Shown: positions 53,109-62,600 of the stretch, piece by piece
How the letters are laid out: each line of letters opens with the position of its first letter
How positions within the stretch are numbered: the stretch's first letter is position 1
Source: an uncultured Acetatifactor sp.
Lineage (GTDB): Bacteria > Bacillota > Clostridia > Lachnospirales > Lachnospiraceae
NCBI GenBank assembly: GCA_910583845.1
Contig: CAJUAB010000018.1
Location: 38,897-102,896 of the forward strand
Direction: 5' to 3'
Length of the DNA stretch: 64,000 nucleotides
Program-made: the position numbers and the translations under genes
The notes under the pieces: generated by a model
The model's input: the letters and a program-made list of their open reading frames with translations, nothing else
What the model was told of the DNA's origin: nothing
Databases searched by the model: none

Positions 53109-55160
53109 TTACTTGCAGTACAGGGCTAAAGATGTTGTCTCAAAATCATAATCCGAGTATACTTCAAACCATAAATTAACAAACTCACTATTATCTATGG
53201 GCTCTTTTCCGATACATCTAATAGGAATATACATGCTCTGACCGCTTTCTGTTTTTATTTCTAATATGATCACATCATCACTTGATTCACTTCCCCCTAC
53301 AGTTACCCAACCCGATATTCTATGTACCGATTCGCTCTCTGGCGTAATTTCAATATTTACGTCGCTATCTGGAAGCAGTGTCAAATCGCTCCAGGATACA
53401 TTATCTATATTTCCGGTAATATGATTAGAATCCTGTATTTTGTATACCCACCAGAAACTTTGCCAATAATTATTTATCTCTTTTATACCATAATCCTCTC
53501 CCATACATAATTGGAATGCTTTTGCGTAATTAGGATTCAAAAACAAATACATTGTTCCGCTTTCCGCTCCATTCATAATTGCCGATTGCACCTGCAAATC
53601 CGTATTTCTTTGTAATGCTTGAATACTTCCACGATTCATAATATAAAAATTGTTTTGTATGTTTGTTTTTCCCGCCGCGTATGCGATCCAATACATTTCA
53701 GCCGGATCAGGTACCGGGTCCAGCAGCAACGCCTTTTCATACCCGATTGCCGCATTTTCCCATTCCTCCAAAAGTCTACACCGAGTTTCGTAATCTGCTG
53801 ATACGTATTTTGACGTCAACGCGTAATGTTTTTCGCATATAACCTCAGAAAAATCTATCATTTGTATTATAACTATTGTAATTAGTATTGCGCAGTTTTT
53901 ATTCTTAACTAATTTTCCCCAAAAATATACTGTAATTATATCTATCATGTAGAGCACTGGATAAAAGTATCTTGAAGAAGCTTTAAAAGTTGAGAATATT
54001 GGCCACAAAAAGCGCGGCACACTGTATGAAAAAAGCTCTTTATCGCCAAGGGTCACAACATTGCTCACAGCATAAATTACGAAAAAAAGCATAAGCACTG
54101 CTAATCCCCAATTATCTTTCAGCTTTCTCCAAAGCATAATACGCCATTCTTTCACTAAGCATACCAACATACCAATTGTCAGCGATGATATCAGAATCCC
54201 CAGGCCAAGATAATTAAATCCATCATAATTTCCCAGAGTCTGTGACTGTGCCGGAAGTAGCACAGACCATTTACTATTTCCCAGCCCGAAGCACCCATAG
54301 CCGTGACTGATTGGATTAATAACGGCATTTAGGTTCATGGAGAAAAATCCGTACCCCCCCATGTCCTGATTCTTTGCTATTATATCAGACATTCCAAACA
54401 ATCCTATGACATATCCGCACAATGCAGCACCTGATACATTGATAAACAAAATCGCAATTGCCCGAAGATAGCCAAAGATATCCTTTCGATTTGCAACGAC
54501 GATTTCGATCAATGCAGCAAAAAGAATACCTAAAACCATTGGAAGAAAGTAGGGATGAATTAATACGCACAAAATACTGAGAAGCGTATATTTTACCCAA
54601 ATATCAGTAACTTTATTACTCTTTTTTCTTTTAAAATATAAATACAAGGCAGCAAGTATCAACCAATGCGATGCAAGCGCAGTGTGCCGGAATGACCGCT
54701 CCAACAACGTGGGAGATAATGTAAACAGAAAACATGCCGGATAAATAATCTCACGCCTTTGTGTAAATATACCTGCTATTTTCCCGCAAAAAACACTTTG
54801 CAAAATAAAGCATCCTAATATATACCATCCAAAATATTGAAAAGTATCCGGTAAAAAATTTCTAATCAATTTAAAAGGAATAGCCAAAAGGGGAATAGAA
54901 TCTGTATATGAAATATATGTACTGCATTCCTCACCGCTCAGGGATACAATCTTTCCTATGGGCCACCCCCATTCCGAATTTCGGTATAACATCCAGCTGG
55001 AGTAATGCTGGATAATATCAGCTTCTCCAGCATAACCACTGTATATCCACATGTCATTCGTGACATCCAATGGCAACAACCCATACACAAACAGATATAG
55101 GGCGATTCCTATTAGCACCATTATGATGTATTTCTCCAGAGTTCTTGTCTTATCAAGCAT
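53109..55160 (-). CDS. DUF6311-like membrane glycosyltransferase
   Basis: A 683-residue protein with about 11-12 helices. After helix 1 the loop EADIIQHYSSWMLYRNSEWGWPIG has the acidic residue and aromatic pattern of DUF6311 and GT-C folds. The C-terminal 230 residues are extracellular, ending in a beta module (SGWVTVGGSESSDDVIILEI...). I use the ATG at 55160 with AAAGG 9 bases before; in-frame starts 21 and 39 bases upstream are possible. It may modify the exported glycan using a lipid-linked sugar from the neighbouring GT2. Confidence 0.75.
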   Translation of the reverse strand: MLDKTRTLEKYIIMVLIGIALYLFVYGLLPLDVTNDMWIYSGYAGEADIIQHYSSWMLYRNSEWGWPIGKIVSLSGEECSTYISYTDSIPLLAIPFKLIRNFLPDTFQYFGWYILGCFILQSVFCGKIAGIFTQRREIIYPACFLFTLSPTLLERSFRHTALASHWLILAALYLYFKRKKSNKVTDIWVKYTLLSILCVLIHPYFLPMVLGILFAALIEIVVANRKDIFGYLRAIAILFINVSGAALCGYVIGLFGMSDIIAKNQDMGGYGFFSMNLNAVINPISHGYGCFGLGNSKWSVLLPAQSQTLGNYDGFNYLGLGILISSLTIGMLVCLVKEWRIMLWRKLKDNWGLAVLMLFFVIYAVSNVVTLGDKELFSYSVPRFLWPIFSTFKASSRYFYPVLYMIDIITVYFWGKLVKNKNCAILITIVIIQMIDFSEVICEKHYALTSKYVSADYETRCRLLEEWENAAIGYEKALLLDPVPDPAEMYWIAYAAGKTNIQNNFYIMNRGSIQALQRNTDLQVQSAIMNGAESGTMYLFLNPNYAKAFQLCMGEDYGIKEINNYWQSFWWVYKIQDSNHITGNIDNVSWSDLTLLPDSDVNIEITPESESVHRISGWVTVGGSESSDDVIILEIKTESGQSMYIPIRCIGKEPIDNSEFVNLWFEVYSDYDFETTSLALYCK

Positions 55161-55216
55161 GCGGTACAACCTTTCTTGCATACGTAATCCATTGATCACT
55201 TCCTGTTATTTCAAAA

Positions 55217-56008
55217 TCAAGGATTATATGCACCAAACATATTTTTAATCAATATCTTCATTAATTCACTGTTTCCTTTAAAAAAACTGATTTTTGTAGG
55301 TACTTTTTCATTTTTAGGGTATTCCCTTGTAACAGGGATCTCACAGGCACGATATCCAAGTTGTGTCGCTCTCACCGATAAATAGGCCAGCAGTTCATAT
55401 GTCATAAAAACCTCTCTCAGCGGTTTTACCCTCTCGTCTGACAGATACTTTCTTGAGTATCCACGATAGGCATTTGTAGTATCTGTAAATCTCTTTTTGG
55501 CAGTCAGGGAAATGATAGGGGCATGAATGAGTCTTACAGATACCATACGAATAAAAGGTGTATTAATGGCCTTCCCCCCCTTTATAAATCTTGATCCCTG
55601 TACCAGATCATATCCGTCTTCCAATTTCTGTATAAAATTCGGAACATCCTCGACACTGTCTTTATTGTTTCCGTCGACAGTGATGACTCCCTTATATCCG
55701 CGTTGCAAGGCCCACCATATCCCCATTCGCAGTTGAGCCCCTTGTTTGCCAATATCCTGCTTTACCAATAGGGCGTTAACCCGAAATTTTCGGAGTCTTT
55801 GTTCCTGGATGCAACCATCCGAAGAACCGCCATCGCATATGACAATATCCGCATGCTCAAAAACGCGGCTCTCGTATGCTCGCGCCAGCTCTTTTATAAT
55901 TCTCTCCCCTTCATTGATAATAGGAATCAAGACTACATAGTCTCTTGTTTTTCCGGCATACTCTGTACATTCAAATTGAGGAACACCAACTTTCTTTTCA
56001 TAGATCAT
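55217..56008 (-). CDS. Family 2 glycosyltransferase
   Basis: A 263-residue GT-A enzyme: VLIPIINEGERIIKELA, ICDGGSSDGC, ITVDGNNKDSVEDVPNF (metal site) and FIKGGKAINTP. It resembles polyprenyl-phosphate sugar synthases in its catalytic domain but has no C-terminal membrane helices. It overlaps the TIM-barrel gene by ATGA. It could charge a lipid carrier for the membrane GT-C protein downstream. Confidence 0.82.
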   Translation of the reverse strand: MIYEKKVGVPQFECTEYAGKTRDYVVLIPIINEGERIIKELARAYESRVFEHADIVICDGGSSDGCIQEQRLRKFRVNALLVKQDIGKQGAQLRMGIWWALQRGYKGVITVDGNNKDSVEDVPNFIQKLEDGYDLVQGSRFIKGGKAINTPFIRMVSVRLIHAPIISLTAKKRFTDTTNAYRGYSRKYLSDERVKPLREVFMTYELLAYLSVRATQLGYRACEIPVTREYPKNEKVPTKISFFKGNSELMKILIKNMFGAYNP

Positions 56009-56799
56009 GAGAAAACTCCTTTAACATACCTTAACGCATCCTCAATAACCGAAATATTGTCTATCTTCCCTGTTTCAATTGAAACAGTTCCCGAATACAT
56101 ACCTTTTATTAAAATTTTTTTCAGTTTTTGATGAAGCTCGTGGAATTCTATTGGTCTTAAATTCGGTTCACTAATATGTACATGATTAATTAAATGTACA
56201 TAATCTGCTAACTTCCCAACATTCTCTCCATTGTAAAGCATCGTTCCAACATCCAGGTTCAGCATAAAACCACTGGAATTTACTTGTTCAATCAGTTTTA
56301 TTGCAGACATGGTATCATTTATATAGTTGGTATGATAGATAGGAGGGTTAGCCTCCAATCCGATAGCTGTTCCTTTTAAAGCGGCATAATCGCCCAGTTC
56401 TTTAAAAAAAGCCACTGCGGAATCATCGTTTGCTTTTTCCGGTAATTCTCTGTTTCTGGGACATCCGAACACCAGATTTTTGCAGCCAATTGCAGCCGCA
56501 AAATTGATCGCTTTTTTGGTATAGTTAAGCAAAACTTTTCTTTCCTCCGCAGAGCCAAACAGCTTTTCTTTACGTCCAAACCAAATTGACTGCATGGAAG
56601 AGACGGAAAATCCATACTTTTTTTTTAACTCACGGCTCCATTGCTCCGCAGCGCATAATTTATCATATGGTTTGTCAGGATAGAGTTTGGTGGGAGCAAC
56701 CTCTAGACTGGAATATCCGTATTTCTGCATCAAAGAATATACTGTTTCATCCCATTCCGATGACCAGCCAATATTAGAAATGGATAATTTCATCTTCAT
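56005..56799 (-). CDS. TIM-barrel sugar-phosphate isomerase/epimerase-like protein
   Basis: A 264-residue protein of the AP-endonuclease-2/xylose isomerase-like barrel. Metal-site strands are GLEANPP, LNLDVGTML, HVHISEPN and SIETGKI. It likely changes the configuration of a sugar or sugar acid. Its first ATG overlaps the previous stop as ATGA; a second ATG two codons on has better spacing to GGGAG. Flanked by GT2 and epimerase-like genes, so it may make a rare sugar for this glycan. Confidence 0.8.
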   Translation of the reverse strand: MKMKLSISNIGWSSEWDETVYSLMQKYGYSSLEVAPTKLYPDKPYDKLCAAEQWSRELKKKYGFSVSSMQSIWFGRKEKLFGSAEERKVLLNYTKKAINFAAAIGCKNLVFGCPRNRELPEKANDDSAVAFFKELGDYAALKGTAIGLEANPPIYHTNYINDTMSAIKLIEQVNSSGFMLNLDVGTMLYNGENVGKLADYVHLINHVHISEPNLRPIEFHELHQKLKKILIKGMYSGTVSIETGKIDNISVIEDALRYVKGVFS

Positions 56800-57728
56800 T
56801 CTCTCCCTTGAACCTGACTTTTTATAAAAGCATCTATCTGCCGCAATATGGAATCCTTGCAGCTTATGTATCCTTTCTCACCGCCAAACATTTCCGCATA
56901 ATTTGTTCTGAAGTCATAATCCGCAGGCACACCCTCCAATTCGTTAATAAAGTCATTACCGGATAAATACTGATACAGTTCTCTGGCCGAAACGGGTTCT
57001 GTGGCTGGATGCCACAACGTAATTCCATTTTTAAGCGCAATCTGGATATCGTCCCACAGTCTATTAAGATTATAGAACTGATACTTACTTCTACTGTCGG
57101 TAAAATTTAGCGCAGTAAATCCTACTTGCATAAATCTCTCTTTCAACTGGGTATATTCCAATGCCGTCAATTCACTAAGCTTATAAAGTCCATCGTCCCA
57201 CAGACTGTAATAATTCCTGAATAGTGGATTAATTAGGCATAACTCTTCCATTTTCTTTGCCTTTAATATGGCTGGGACTACCCTGATATAATCAAACAAA
57301 AAATTTTTTTTGATATGATCACCAAACAATCCGGGAAGCCTTATGATTAGAGCCTCTGGATATTTTTCTCTTGTCCATCTCTCCAGTTGATATCGATTAT
57401 AACCATAAGGGTGTAGACCGTTCGTATCTATTACGGAATATTCATCCACACCTTTAGGGCATTTGAATACATCAATTGTCGATATCAAAACAAGTTTTAC
57501 CGGCGCAATCTTAGTAATATTGTCTTCTGCCTGCAAAATTAATTCCATGTCCTTTTCAGGAGCATTATTTGCCAGATATTTTTCCGCTCTAAGCCCTGCA
57601 TATATCAGCAAATCCGGCCTGGTTCCATATGCGTCCCTGATATTTTTAGAATTATATACGGCATCAAACGTACCGTTTTTATAGAGATTGCTTCCCACAA
57701 ATCCCGTATATCCTACAAGCGAGTTCAT
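56796..57728 (-). CDS. SDR-type epimerase/dehydratase-like protein with altered catalytic pair
   Basis: A 310-residue protein: NAD(P) motif VGYTGFVGSNLY at the start and VLISTIDVF before the active site. The usual YxxxK is HPYGYNRYQLE, so the catalytic Lys is Arg. Family members with this change may bind nucleotide without the normal redox step, or use Arg. Both ends overlap neighbours by ATGA, showing tight coupling with the TIM-barrel gene and the membrane protein upstream. Confidence 0.75.
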   Translation of the reverse strand: MNSLVGYTGFVGSNLYKNGTFDAVYNSKNIRDAYGTRPDLLIYAGLRAEKYLANNAPEKDMELILQAEDNITKIAPVKLVLISTIDVFKCPKGVDEYSVIDTNGLHPYGYNRYQLERWTREKYPEALIIRLPGLFGDHIKKNFLFDYIRVVPAILKAKKMEELCLINPLFRNYYSLWDDGLYKLSELTALEYTQLKERFMQVGFTALNFTDSRSKYQFYNLNRLWDDIQIALKNGITLWHPATEPVSARELYQYLSGNDFINELEGVPADYDFRTNYAEMFGGEKGYISCKDSILRQIDAFIKSQVQGRE

Positions 57729-60118
57729 CTGTGTTCGCCTCCTACCTCTGTTTTTGGGGGTTGGTCAAGTACAAAGGGCAACAAAAGAACAAACATGTTC
57801 ATCAAATTCAGAGGCCAAAAATATCTGAAATCTGACCAGCCGGTAGACAATACCAAGCTCAAAATCTGTCCCAGAATCGGAGCAATAATCAAAATATATT
57901 TTTTGATTCCCCGCTTCACGGCCATGTATATTATTGCGGCCAAACCCAGCAAAGTAAATATTCCGCAGCGCCATTCCAATGCCGCAATCCACTGGGAATT
58001 GGCTGTATATCCGGTTGCGGCTTCCATAGAGTCATACAGGCTCACATATTTTCTCCTTGGATAATACAGATTCCAATCAAAATCTGAATCATCCATAGTT
58101 CCATGGACATTGACACATCCCAGCACAGTCCCTTCTCCCGCATAGATGTTCCATATTACGTCCTCTCTATTTATCAGCGCGCGAATCATTAAAATGGGGT
58201 TTTTTATAAATGTGTCAATATAGTTGATGATAAACTTCTGTGGTTCTACATTCAGGCTATAGGTCTGGTATGCCCAGGTAGGTATATAATTGTATTCAAG
58301 ATTGTCCCCTCCTGTCATAATATTAATCATCTGCAGAGTGTTTTCAGATACTTCGCCGCCGGCATAGTAGGTGCCTAATATCTCCTGGCTTAAGCCAATA
58401 TACATTCCGCCATAACCGGTATCAATAACTTCAAAATAGGAATACACCGGGCCGGATATAACCTTTATTGAAATGACAGCCATTGCCAGTATGCACCATA
58501 TCTTTATGTTTTTACGAAGTATGACAATGAGCATCAATGCCGTTACAGCAAAAGGTACTATTCCGTTTCTTCTATAAAAATAGACTCCTACAAGCGCCAA
58601 AAGCAGTTCAAAATAAATGTACCATTTTTTTTGATATTTTTCATGGTCTATAGACAGTTTTGCCAAAAGTGTAAATACCCATAGCAGTGAAAGAGCGTAG
58701 GGAATATCTTTCCATATCGTGTTGATGTGAAGGATATTGGCTGCGTTCAGTCCGGTGAACAGTGCCACACAGATCAGTATACTGTCACGCAATCCTTTTT
58801 TTCTTAAATACAAAAGAAACTCCAGCAGTACATAAATCCAGAAAAAATACTGTACCAGGATAACTGCGTAAGTGGAATCCCATATCCTGATAATAATAGC
58901 CAGCATTGCGTTATAAAAGAGCGGGTGCCAATTGGTGTTTCCATGTAACTGATGAGCGCTTTGAGCCAAGGTCAGGGCTGTATCGACAGTTGAAATTCCC
59001 GGATTATTAGCATACAAGTTATAAATTGCAGGCATTAACAGGATCAGAATAATTAAGCCCCCAAACACAATAGAATTCATAGAATGATTTTTTGAGCATA
59101 CCTTACTTTCCAAACATTCATAACAGTAAAAAATTGTTTGGACTACAGGAATACACCATATAACCGTGCTCAAAAATACAAACATGCCCGCCAGCGTAAC
59201 TCTCAAAAGCAATGGATATATAAATATGCGTTGTCCAACCAGTGAAAACGCGGCATAAATATATAATGCATATATAGCCGCCCTTTTAATAGGCGTATTA
59301 AATATCCTGCTTAGCTTCTGCTTTTTCTCCTGCATTCCAATCGAAACACCTATTGAAATAGCATACAATATGATTCTGGTTGGCCCCTGAAAATCAATAC
59401 CGCTACAGTTCACGATCACCATGCAGCAAAACAGTTCCGTGACAACGTTGAATATTCGTTTATCCAGTTTGATATAAATTACGTTCAGGATCTGCCTGCC
59501 AAATTGTGTAATCCGTTCAAAATACTCCAGAAACATCCATATTATCAGCAAAAAAATACACCAAAGAGAGGATGTCACACATTTATCAGCCCAGCTTGGC
59601 GGTTGCAAAAAGCCATACTGAATGGCAATTTCCCCGTCCAGTTCCGTTTCTCCAACATAAGACGATGTTGCTTCTGGAGCCGCCTGGGATTCAGGAATAA
59701 CAAGGATATTCGGAATTTGCGTACAATCGCCTGACGCATCAAGATATATGCTGTATTCCTGCTTCGTAAGTTCTGCGTTTATATATATCTTTTTCCATTC
59801 CTGATTATTTAAACCGGCCAGGGAAATATTGGCTTGATAGATCAAATTGTCATCTGATAAAATCTTAAGTATTATCTTTCCGTCTTTGTCATTAGCAATT
59901 CCGTCAAAAAAGATCTCTATACTGTTCAATCGGTTTCGGTCGCTTGAAAAGTACACTGTAACATCCTTACACGGAACCGGCACGGCATCGGAAAGTTCCA
60001 GCTTGCGGGAAACAAAATAGTGCTTGCTTAACTCATCGCCAATACAGATATAACCAATTCTGAGCAGAACAATAATTGACGCAAAAAACAGAATAATTTT
60101 CTTTACTTTTTTACTCAT
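57725..60118 (-). CDS. DUF6020-like large membrane glycosyltransferase
   Basis: A 797-residue protein. One N-terminal helix (7-25) is followed by an extracellular beta domain (about 40-180) and then about 12 helices. The loop NPGISTVDTALTLAQSAHQLHGNTNWHP, after a helix, looks like the acidic catalytic loop of GT-C enzymes, and DUF6020 members are described as such. It could polymerise or glycosylate lipid-linked units outside the cell. The ATG follows the GT2 stop by 18 bases. Confidence 0.75.
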   Translation of the reverse strand: MSKKVKKIILFFASIIVLLRIGYICIGDELSKHYFVSRKLELSDAVPVPCKDVTVYFSSDRNRLNSIEIFFDGIANDKDGKIILKILSDDNLIYQANISLAGLNNQEWKKIYINAELTKQEYSIYLDASGDCTQIPNILVIPESQAAPEATSSYVGETELDGEIAIQYGFLQPPSWADKCVTSSLWCIFLLIIWMFLEYFERITQFGRQILNVIYIKLDKRIFNVVTELFCCMVIVNCSGIDFQGPTRIILYAISIGVSIGMQEKKQKLSRIFNTPIKRAAIYALYIYAAFSLVGQRIFIYPLLLRVTLAGMFVFLSTVIWCIPVVQTIFYCYECLESKVCSKNHSMNSIVFGGLIILILLMPAIYNLYANNPGISTVDTALTLAQSAHQLHGNTNWHPLFYNAMLAIIIRIWDSTYAVILVQYFFWIYVLLEFLLYLRKKGLRDSILICVALFTGLNAANILHINTIWKDIPYALSLLWVFTLLAKLSIDHEKYQKKWYIYFELLLALVGVYFYRRNGIVPFAVTALMLIVILRKNIKIWCILAMAVISIKVISGPVYSYFEVIDTGYGGMYIGLSQEILGTYYAGGEVSENTLQMINIMTGGDNLEYNYIPTWAYQTYSLNVEPQKFIINYIDTFIKNPILMIRALINREDVIWNIYAGEGTVLGCVNVHGTMDDSDFDWNLYYPRRKYVSLYDSMEAATGYTANSQWIAALEWRCGIFTLLGLAAIIYMAVKRGIKKYILIIAPILGQILSLVLSTGWSDFRYFWPLNLMNMFVLLLPFVLDQPPKTEVGGEHR

Positions 60119-60136
60119 TTTTCTACCTTTGCCCTA

Positions 60137-61078
60137 TCACTGTTTTGTTATTTTCTCTACACTTTCAAAGCTATACCGTTTTCTCCGGAATACCAGATCT
60201 ATCAAACTCTGCAAATACCTGACCACTATGGTCAATATACCAAACAACCCCAAAAACGCAATAGAAAGAAAAAGAATTGTTGTAGTCCAACCGGCAACAG
60301 GGTGAAACGACACATATGTAATGATCGAGTAAATCAGCATAAAAACAGAAATTATCATCATGGATATTGTCATCAACAGAGATACTCTATAACCAAGATC
60401 TGTAAAAAGGATCAGAGACTCTATAGCCAGATCCGTTCGATAATGCTTTTGCCGCATGTCAAGAGAATGAGTAGCTTCTTTTTTTGCTTCATATTTTAAG
60501 CTGTCCGTCTTTAAACCGCAATTTGCGTATAAAACTTTTCTATAGGGTACCGACCTATTCATGGAGTTGACCCTGTTGATTACCCGTCTGCTAAGTACTC
60601 TAAAACTCTCTGTATTTACTTTATACGAAAGAGAGAGCGCTCTGTTGAGGACGCCGTAAAACAGTCGAGATGTAAATGTTGTTGTACGGTCGGGGTATGC
60701 GCTCACAATATCAAATCCCTCCAGAGAACGTCGGTAGACTTTCATAATCATATCTACATCAAAATCCAGATTTGTACGATCAAATTCAAATACAAAATCC
60801 CCTATTGCCATATCCATTCCGGCATTCATAGAGGCCTCCAGCCCGTGGAAGTAACTCATATTCACTACCGAAATGCTGGTATTCTTGGCAAAGATGCTGG
60901 CTTCCCTGATTTTTCCGAGACTGTCATCATCGGAAGAATCGTTGACGCATATTATTTCTGCATGTTCAAAGTTATTTTCCAGAACCTCTGTGATTGTTTT
61001 GAGAAAACCATCGATCCGATCCTCCGCATTGTACACATATATTATTGCAGAAATAAAATTTTTTTCTTTATTCTCCAT
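60137..61078 (-). CDS. GtrB-like GT2 with two membrane helices
   Basis: A 313-residue protein: ISAIIYVYNAEDRI, CVNDSSDDDSL, FEFDRTNLDFD (metal site), then two helices (about 220-242 and 255-285). This is the layout of GtrB/ArnC-type enzymes that put a sugar on polyprenyl phosphate. Start overlaps the end of the FAD oxidoreductase gene by 11 bases. It may supply the GT-C membrane proteins of the locus. Confidence 0.85.
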   Translation of the reverse strand: MENKEKNFISAIIYVYNAEDRIDGFLKTITEVLENNFEHAEIICVNDSSDDDSLGKIREASIFAKNTSISVVNMSYFHGLEASMNAGMDMAIGDFVFEFDRTNLDFDVDMIMKVYRRSLEGFDIVSAYPDRTTTFTSRLFYGVLNRALSLSYKVNTESFRVLSRRVINRVNSMNRSVPYRKVLYANCGLKTDSLKYEAKKEATHSLDMRQKHYRTDLAIESLILFTDLGYRVSLLMTISMMIISVFMLIYSIITYVSFHPVAGWTTTILFLSIAFLGLFGILTIVVRYLQSLIDLVFRRKRYSFESVEKITKQ

Positions 61079-62198
61079 TTTCCAGCACCTCGTCTAAGTC
61101 ATAAACTGTATTAATCTTGCCTGAAAGCACACCAATAAACGTTGGATTTTTTGAATATGTTTTAATCACTGTGGGGCGCGAATCATCAATTTCTGAACTC
61201 ATAAGGATCGGTTTCATTGAGAAAAGGGATTTTTCATACTCAAAGCTATATTCATCCCGCATATATTTACGTGCCAATCTGGCCATATACGGGAATGAAG
61301 TCGTCGGTTTTGCCATACAATCGTTACAATTCCCCAAATGGAACGGAGAGCAATATCCCTTACTTTTTCCTTGGCAGGTGAAAGACGGCAATTCATCATA
61401 ACTCGCTGTGTGAGGCGTAAATGTAACAGAAGTCAAAGAATGTAAGCCTGTTTTACCAAACGGCATAATCGAAAAAAATGGGCCGTCCATAACTGTAAAT
61501 CCAACGCCCCTTAATTTGTCGTTAACATCACACAATATAATTTCGCAAAGTTCATATTTGATCTTGAATTTTTCTAATCCTGCTAATTCCAATATCTGAT
61601 TACTGCCTGCATATGCAGCATTCAATACAAATCCTGTCGCATACTCGTTATCCGATGTACGAATCACATAGGAATCCTGTGTCTTTTCAATCGCCTGTAC
61701 ATCCGCATTTAACTTAATTGTATAATTTGACTTGAACTGCGAAAGTTCCTCACAAAAATAATTCTTCAGGATCATTGCGTCATATGTGTATTCTCTGGTC
61801 ATAAATGCGCCATCGCAAGTTTTGTCTCTGAAAAATTGTCCAGGATACAACTCCTCACAGGGAATATTGGCTGCCTGGCAAAAGATGCGGAACTGCTCGG
61901 CATTTGTCCAGGAATACTGACCAGATGTCGCGTAAACCTGATCAAATTCCCTGTTAATGCAGAAAGAATAATCCCGATTAAATCTTTCAAAATATCCGGC
62001 CGATTTGAGGGCCGTAGAAAGCGACCGGGGATAATGATACCCTTGATGAACTCTGGCCTGATTGACATATGTCGCTCGCGTGAACGGAGCAGAGTCGCAT
62101 TCCAATACCAGAATATTTTCACCTTTTTTACAGCAAAAAAGTGCTGAATATAAACCGTACAATCCTGCGCCTATTATAATTCTGTCATATCGCTTCAT
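61068..62198 (-). CDS. FAD-dependent oxidoreductase (DAO superfamily)
   Basis: A 376-residue flavoprotein: RIIIGAGLYGLYSALFC is the dinucleotide-binding motif and LVLECDSAPFTRATYVNQARVHQGYHYPRS follows as in DAO-type enzymes. A cysteine group CSPFHLGNCNDC (about 285-296) is unusual and could bind metal. It is now the first intact gene of the polysaccharide locus. The ribosome site is weak (AAAAGCG). Role in the glycan unclear; oxidation of a sugar or amino sugar is one possibility. Confidence 0.78.
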   Translation of the reverse strand: MKRYDRIIIGAGLYGLYSALFCCKKGENILVLECDSAPFTRATYVNQARVHQGYHYPRSLSTALKSAGYFERFNRDYSFCINREFDQVYATSGQYSWTNAEQFRIFCQAANIPCEELYPGQFFRDKTCDGAFMTREYTYDAMILKNYFCEELSQFKSNYTIKLNADVQAIEKTQDSYVIRTSDNEYATGFVLNAAYAGSNQILELAGLEKFKIKYELCEIILCDVNDKLRGVGFTVMDGPFFSIMPFGKTGLHSLTSVTFTPHTASYDELPSFTCQGKSKGYCSPFHLGNCNDCMAKPTTSFPYMARLARKYMRDEYSFEYEKSLFSMKPILMSSEIDDSRPTVIKTYSKNPTFIGVLSGKINTVYDLDEVLENGE

Positions 62199-62255
62199 AA
62201 TTTCGCTTTTCTCTATATGCCTCCATTTATTTCAAATCCCTTTATTCTGTTCATC

Positions 62256-62528
62256 TCATCCCTTATGTAGATATTTTCTGCGAATGCCATTATGCAAGCG
62301 GAAATCACTTGTCATGATCCTGCATTGGTTTAAAATCATACCGTTCTCACCAATAAAAACAAAGTTTTCATTATCTGCAACAGAAATCCCCATACTCACA
62401 ATGGTGGAGTTTTTCTTCTGATGCACCGGATTTTCAAAATCACATATTAAAATAAAGAACCTCTCGCTGATATGTACCCCTTTTTCGATGACCATCCTGT
62501 TATTATGTCCCCAAATGGGAACGGACAT
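62256..62528 (-). pseudogene. Truncated left-handed beta-helix acyltransferase remnant
   Basis: A 90-residue frame with hexapeptide-repeat character: GHNNRMVIEKGVHIS, NENFVFIGENGMILNQCRIMTSD, then an aberrant end. Sugar O-acetyltransferases of capsule loci continue with the HSI motif and catalytic His after such a block; here the frame stops. The N-terminal part and the catalytic end are missing. It lies between att-like repeats and next to a recombinase, so rearrangement probably destroyed it. This fills most of the 62199-62600 gap. Confidence 0.6.
62267..62284 (+). repeat. Att-like repeat copy 1
   Basis: GTAGATATTTTCTGCGAA, matching 62570-62585 except for a two-base insertion. The copies are in direct orientation about 300 bases apart and flank the acyltransferase remnant. 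Confidence 0.4.
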
Positions 62529-62560
62529 CCGGCATGTCCTGACACATTACTGCCGGAGAC

Positions 62561-62585
62561 TTCGCAGAAGTAGATATTCTGCGAA
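62561..62585 (+). other. Att-like repeat copy 2 with 9-7-9 inverted repeat
   Basis: TTCGCAGAA, GTAGATA, TTCTGCGAA: perfect 9-base arms around 7 bases, the form of a tyrosine-recombinase core site. It lies 15 bases past the integrase stop. Its right part (62570-62585) is repeated at 62267-62284. Confidence 0.5.
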
Positions 62586-62600
62586 AGTACTTGAAAGAAT

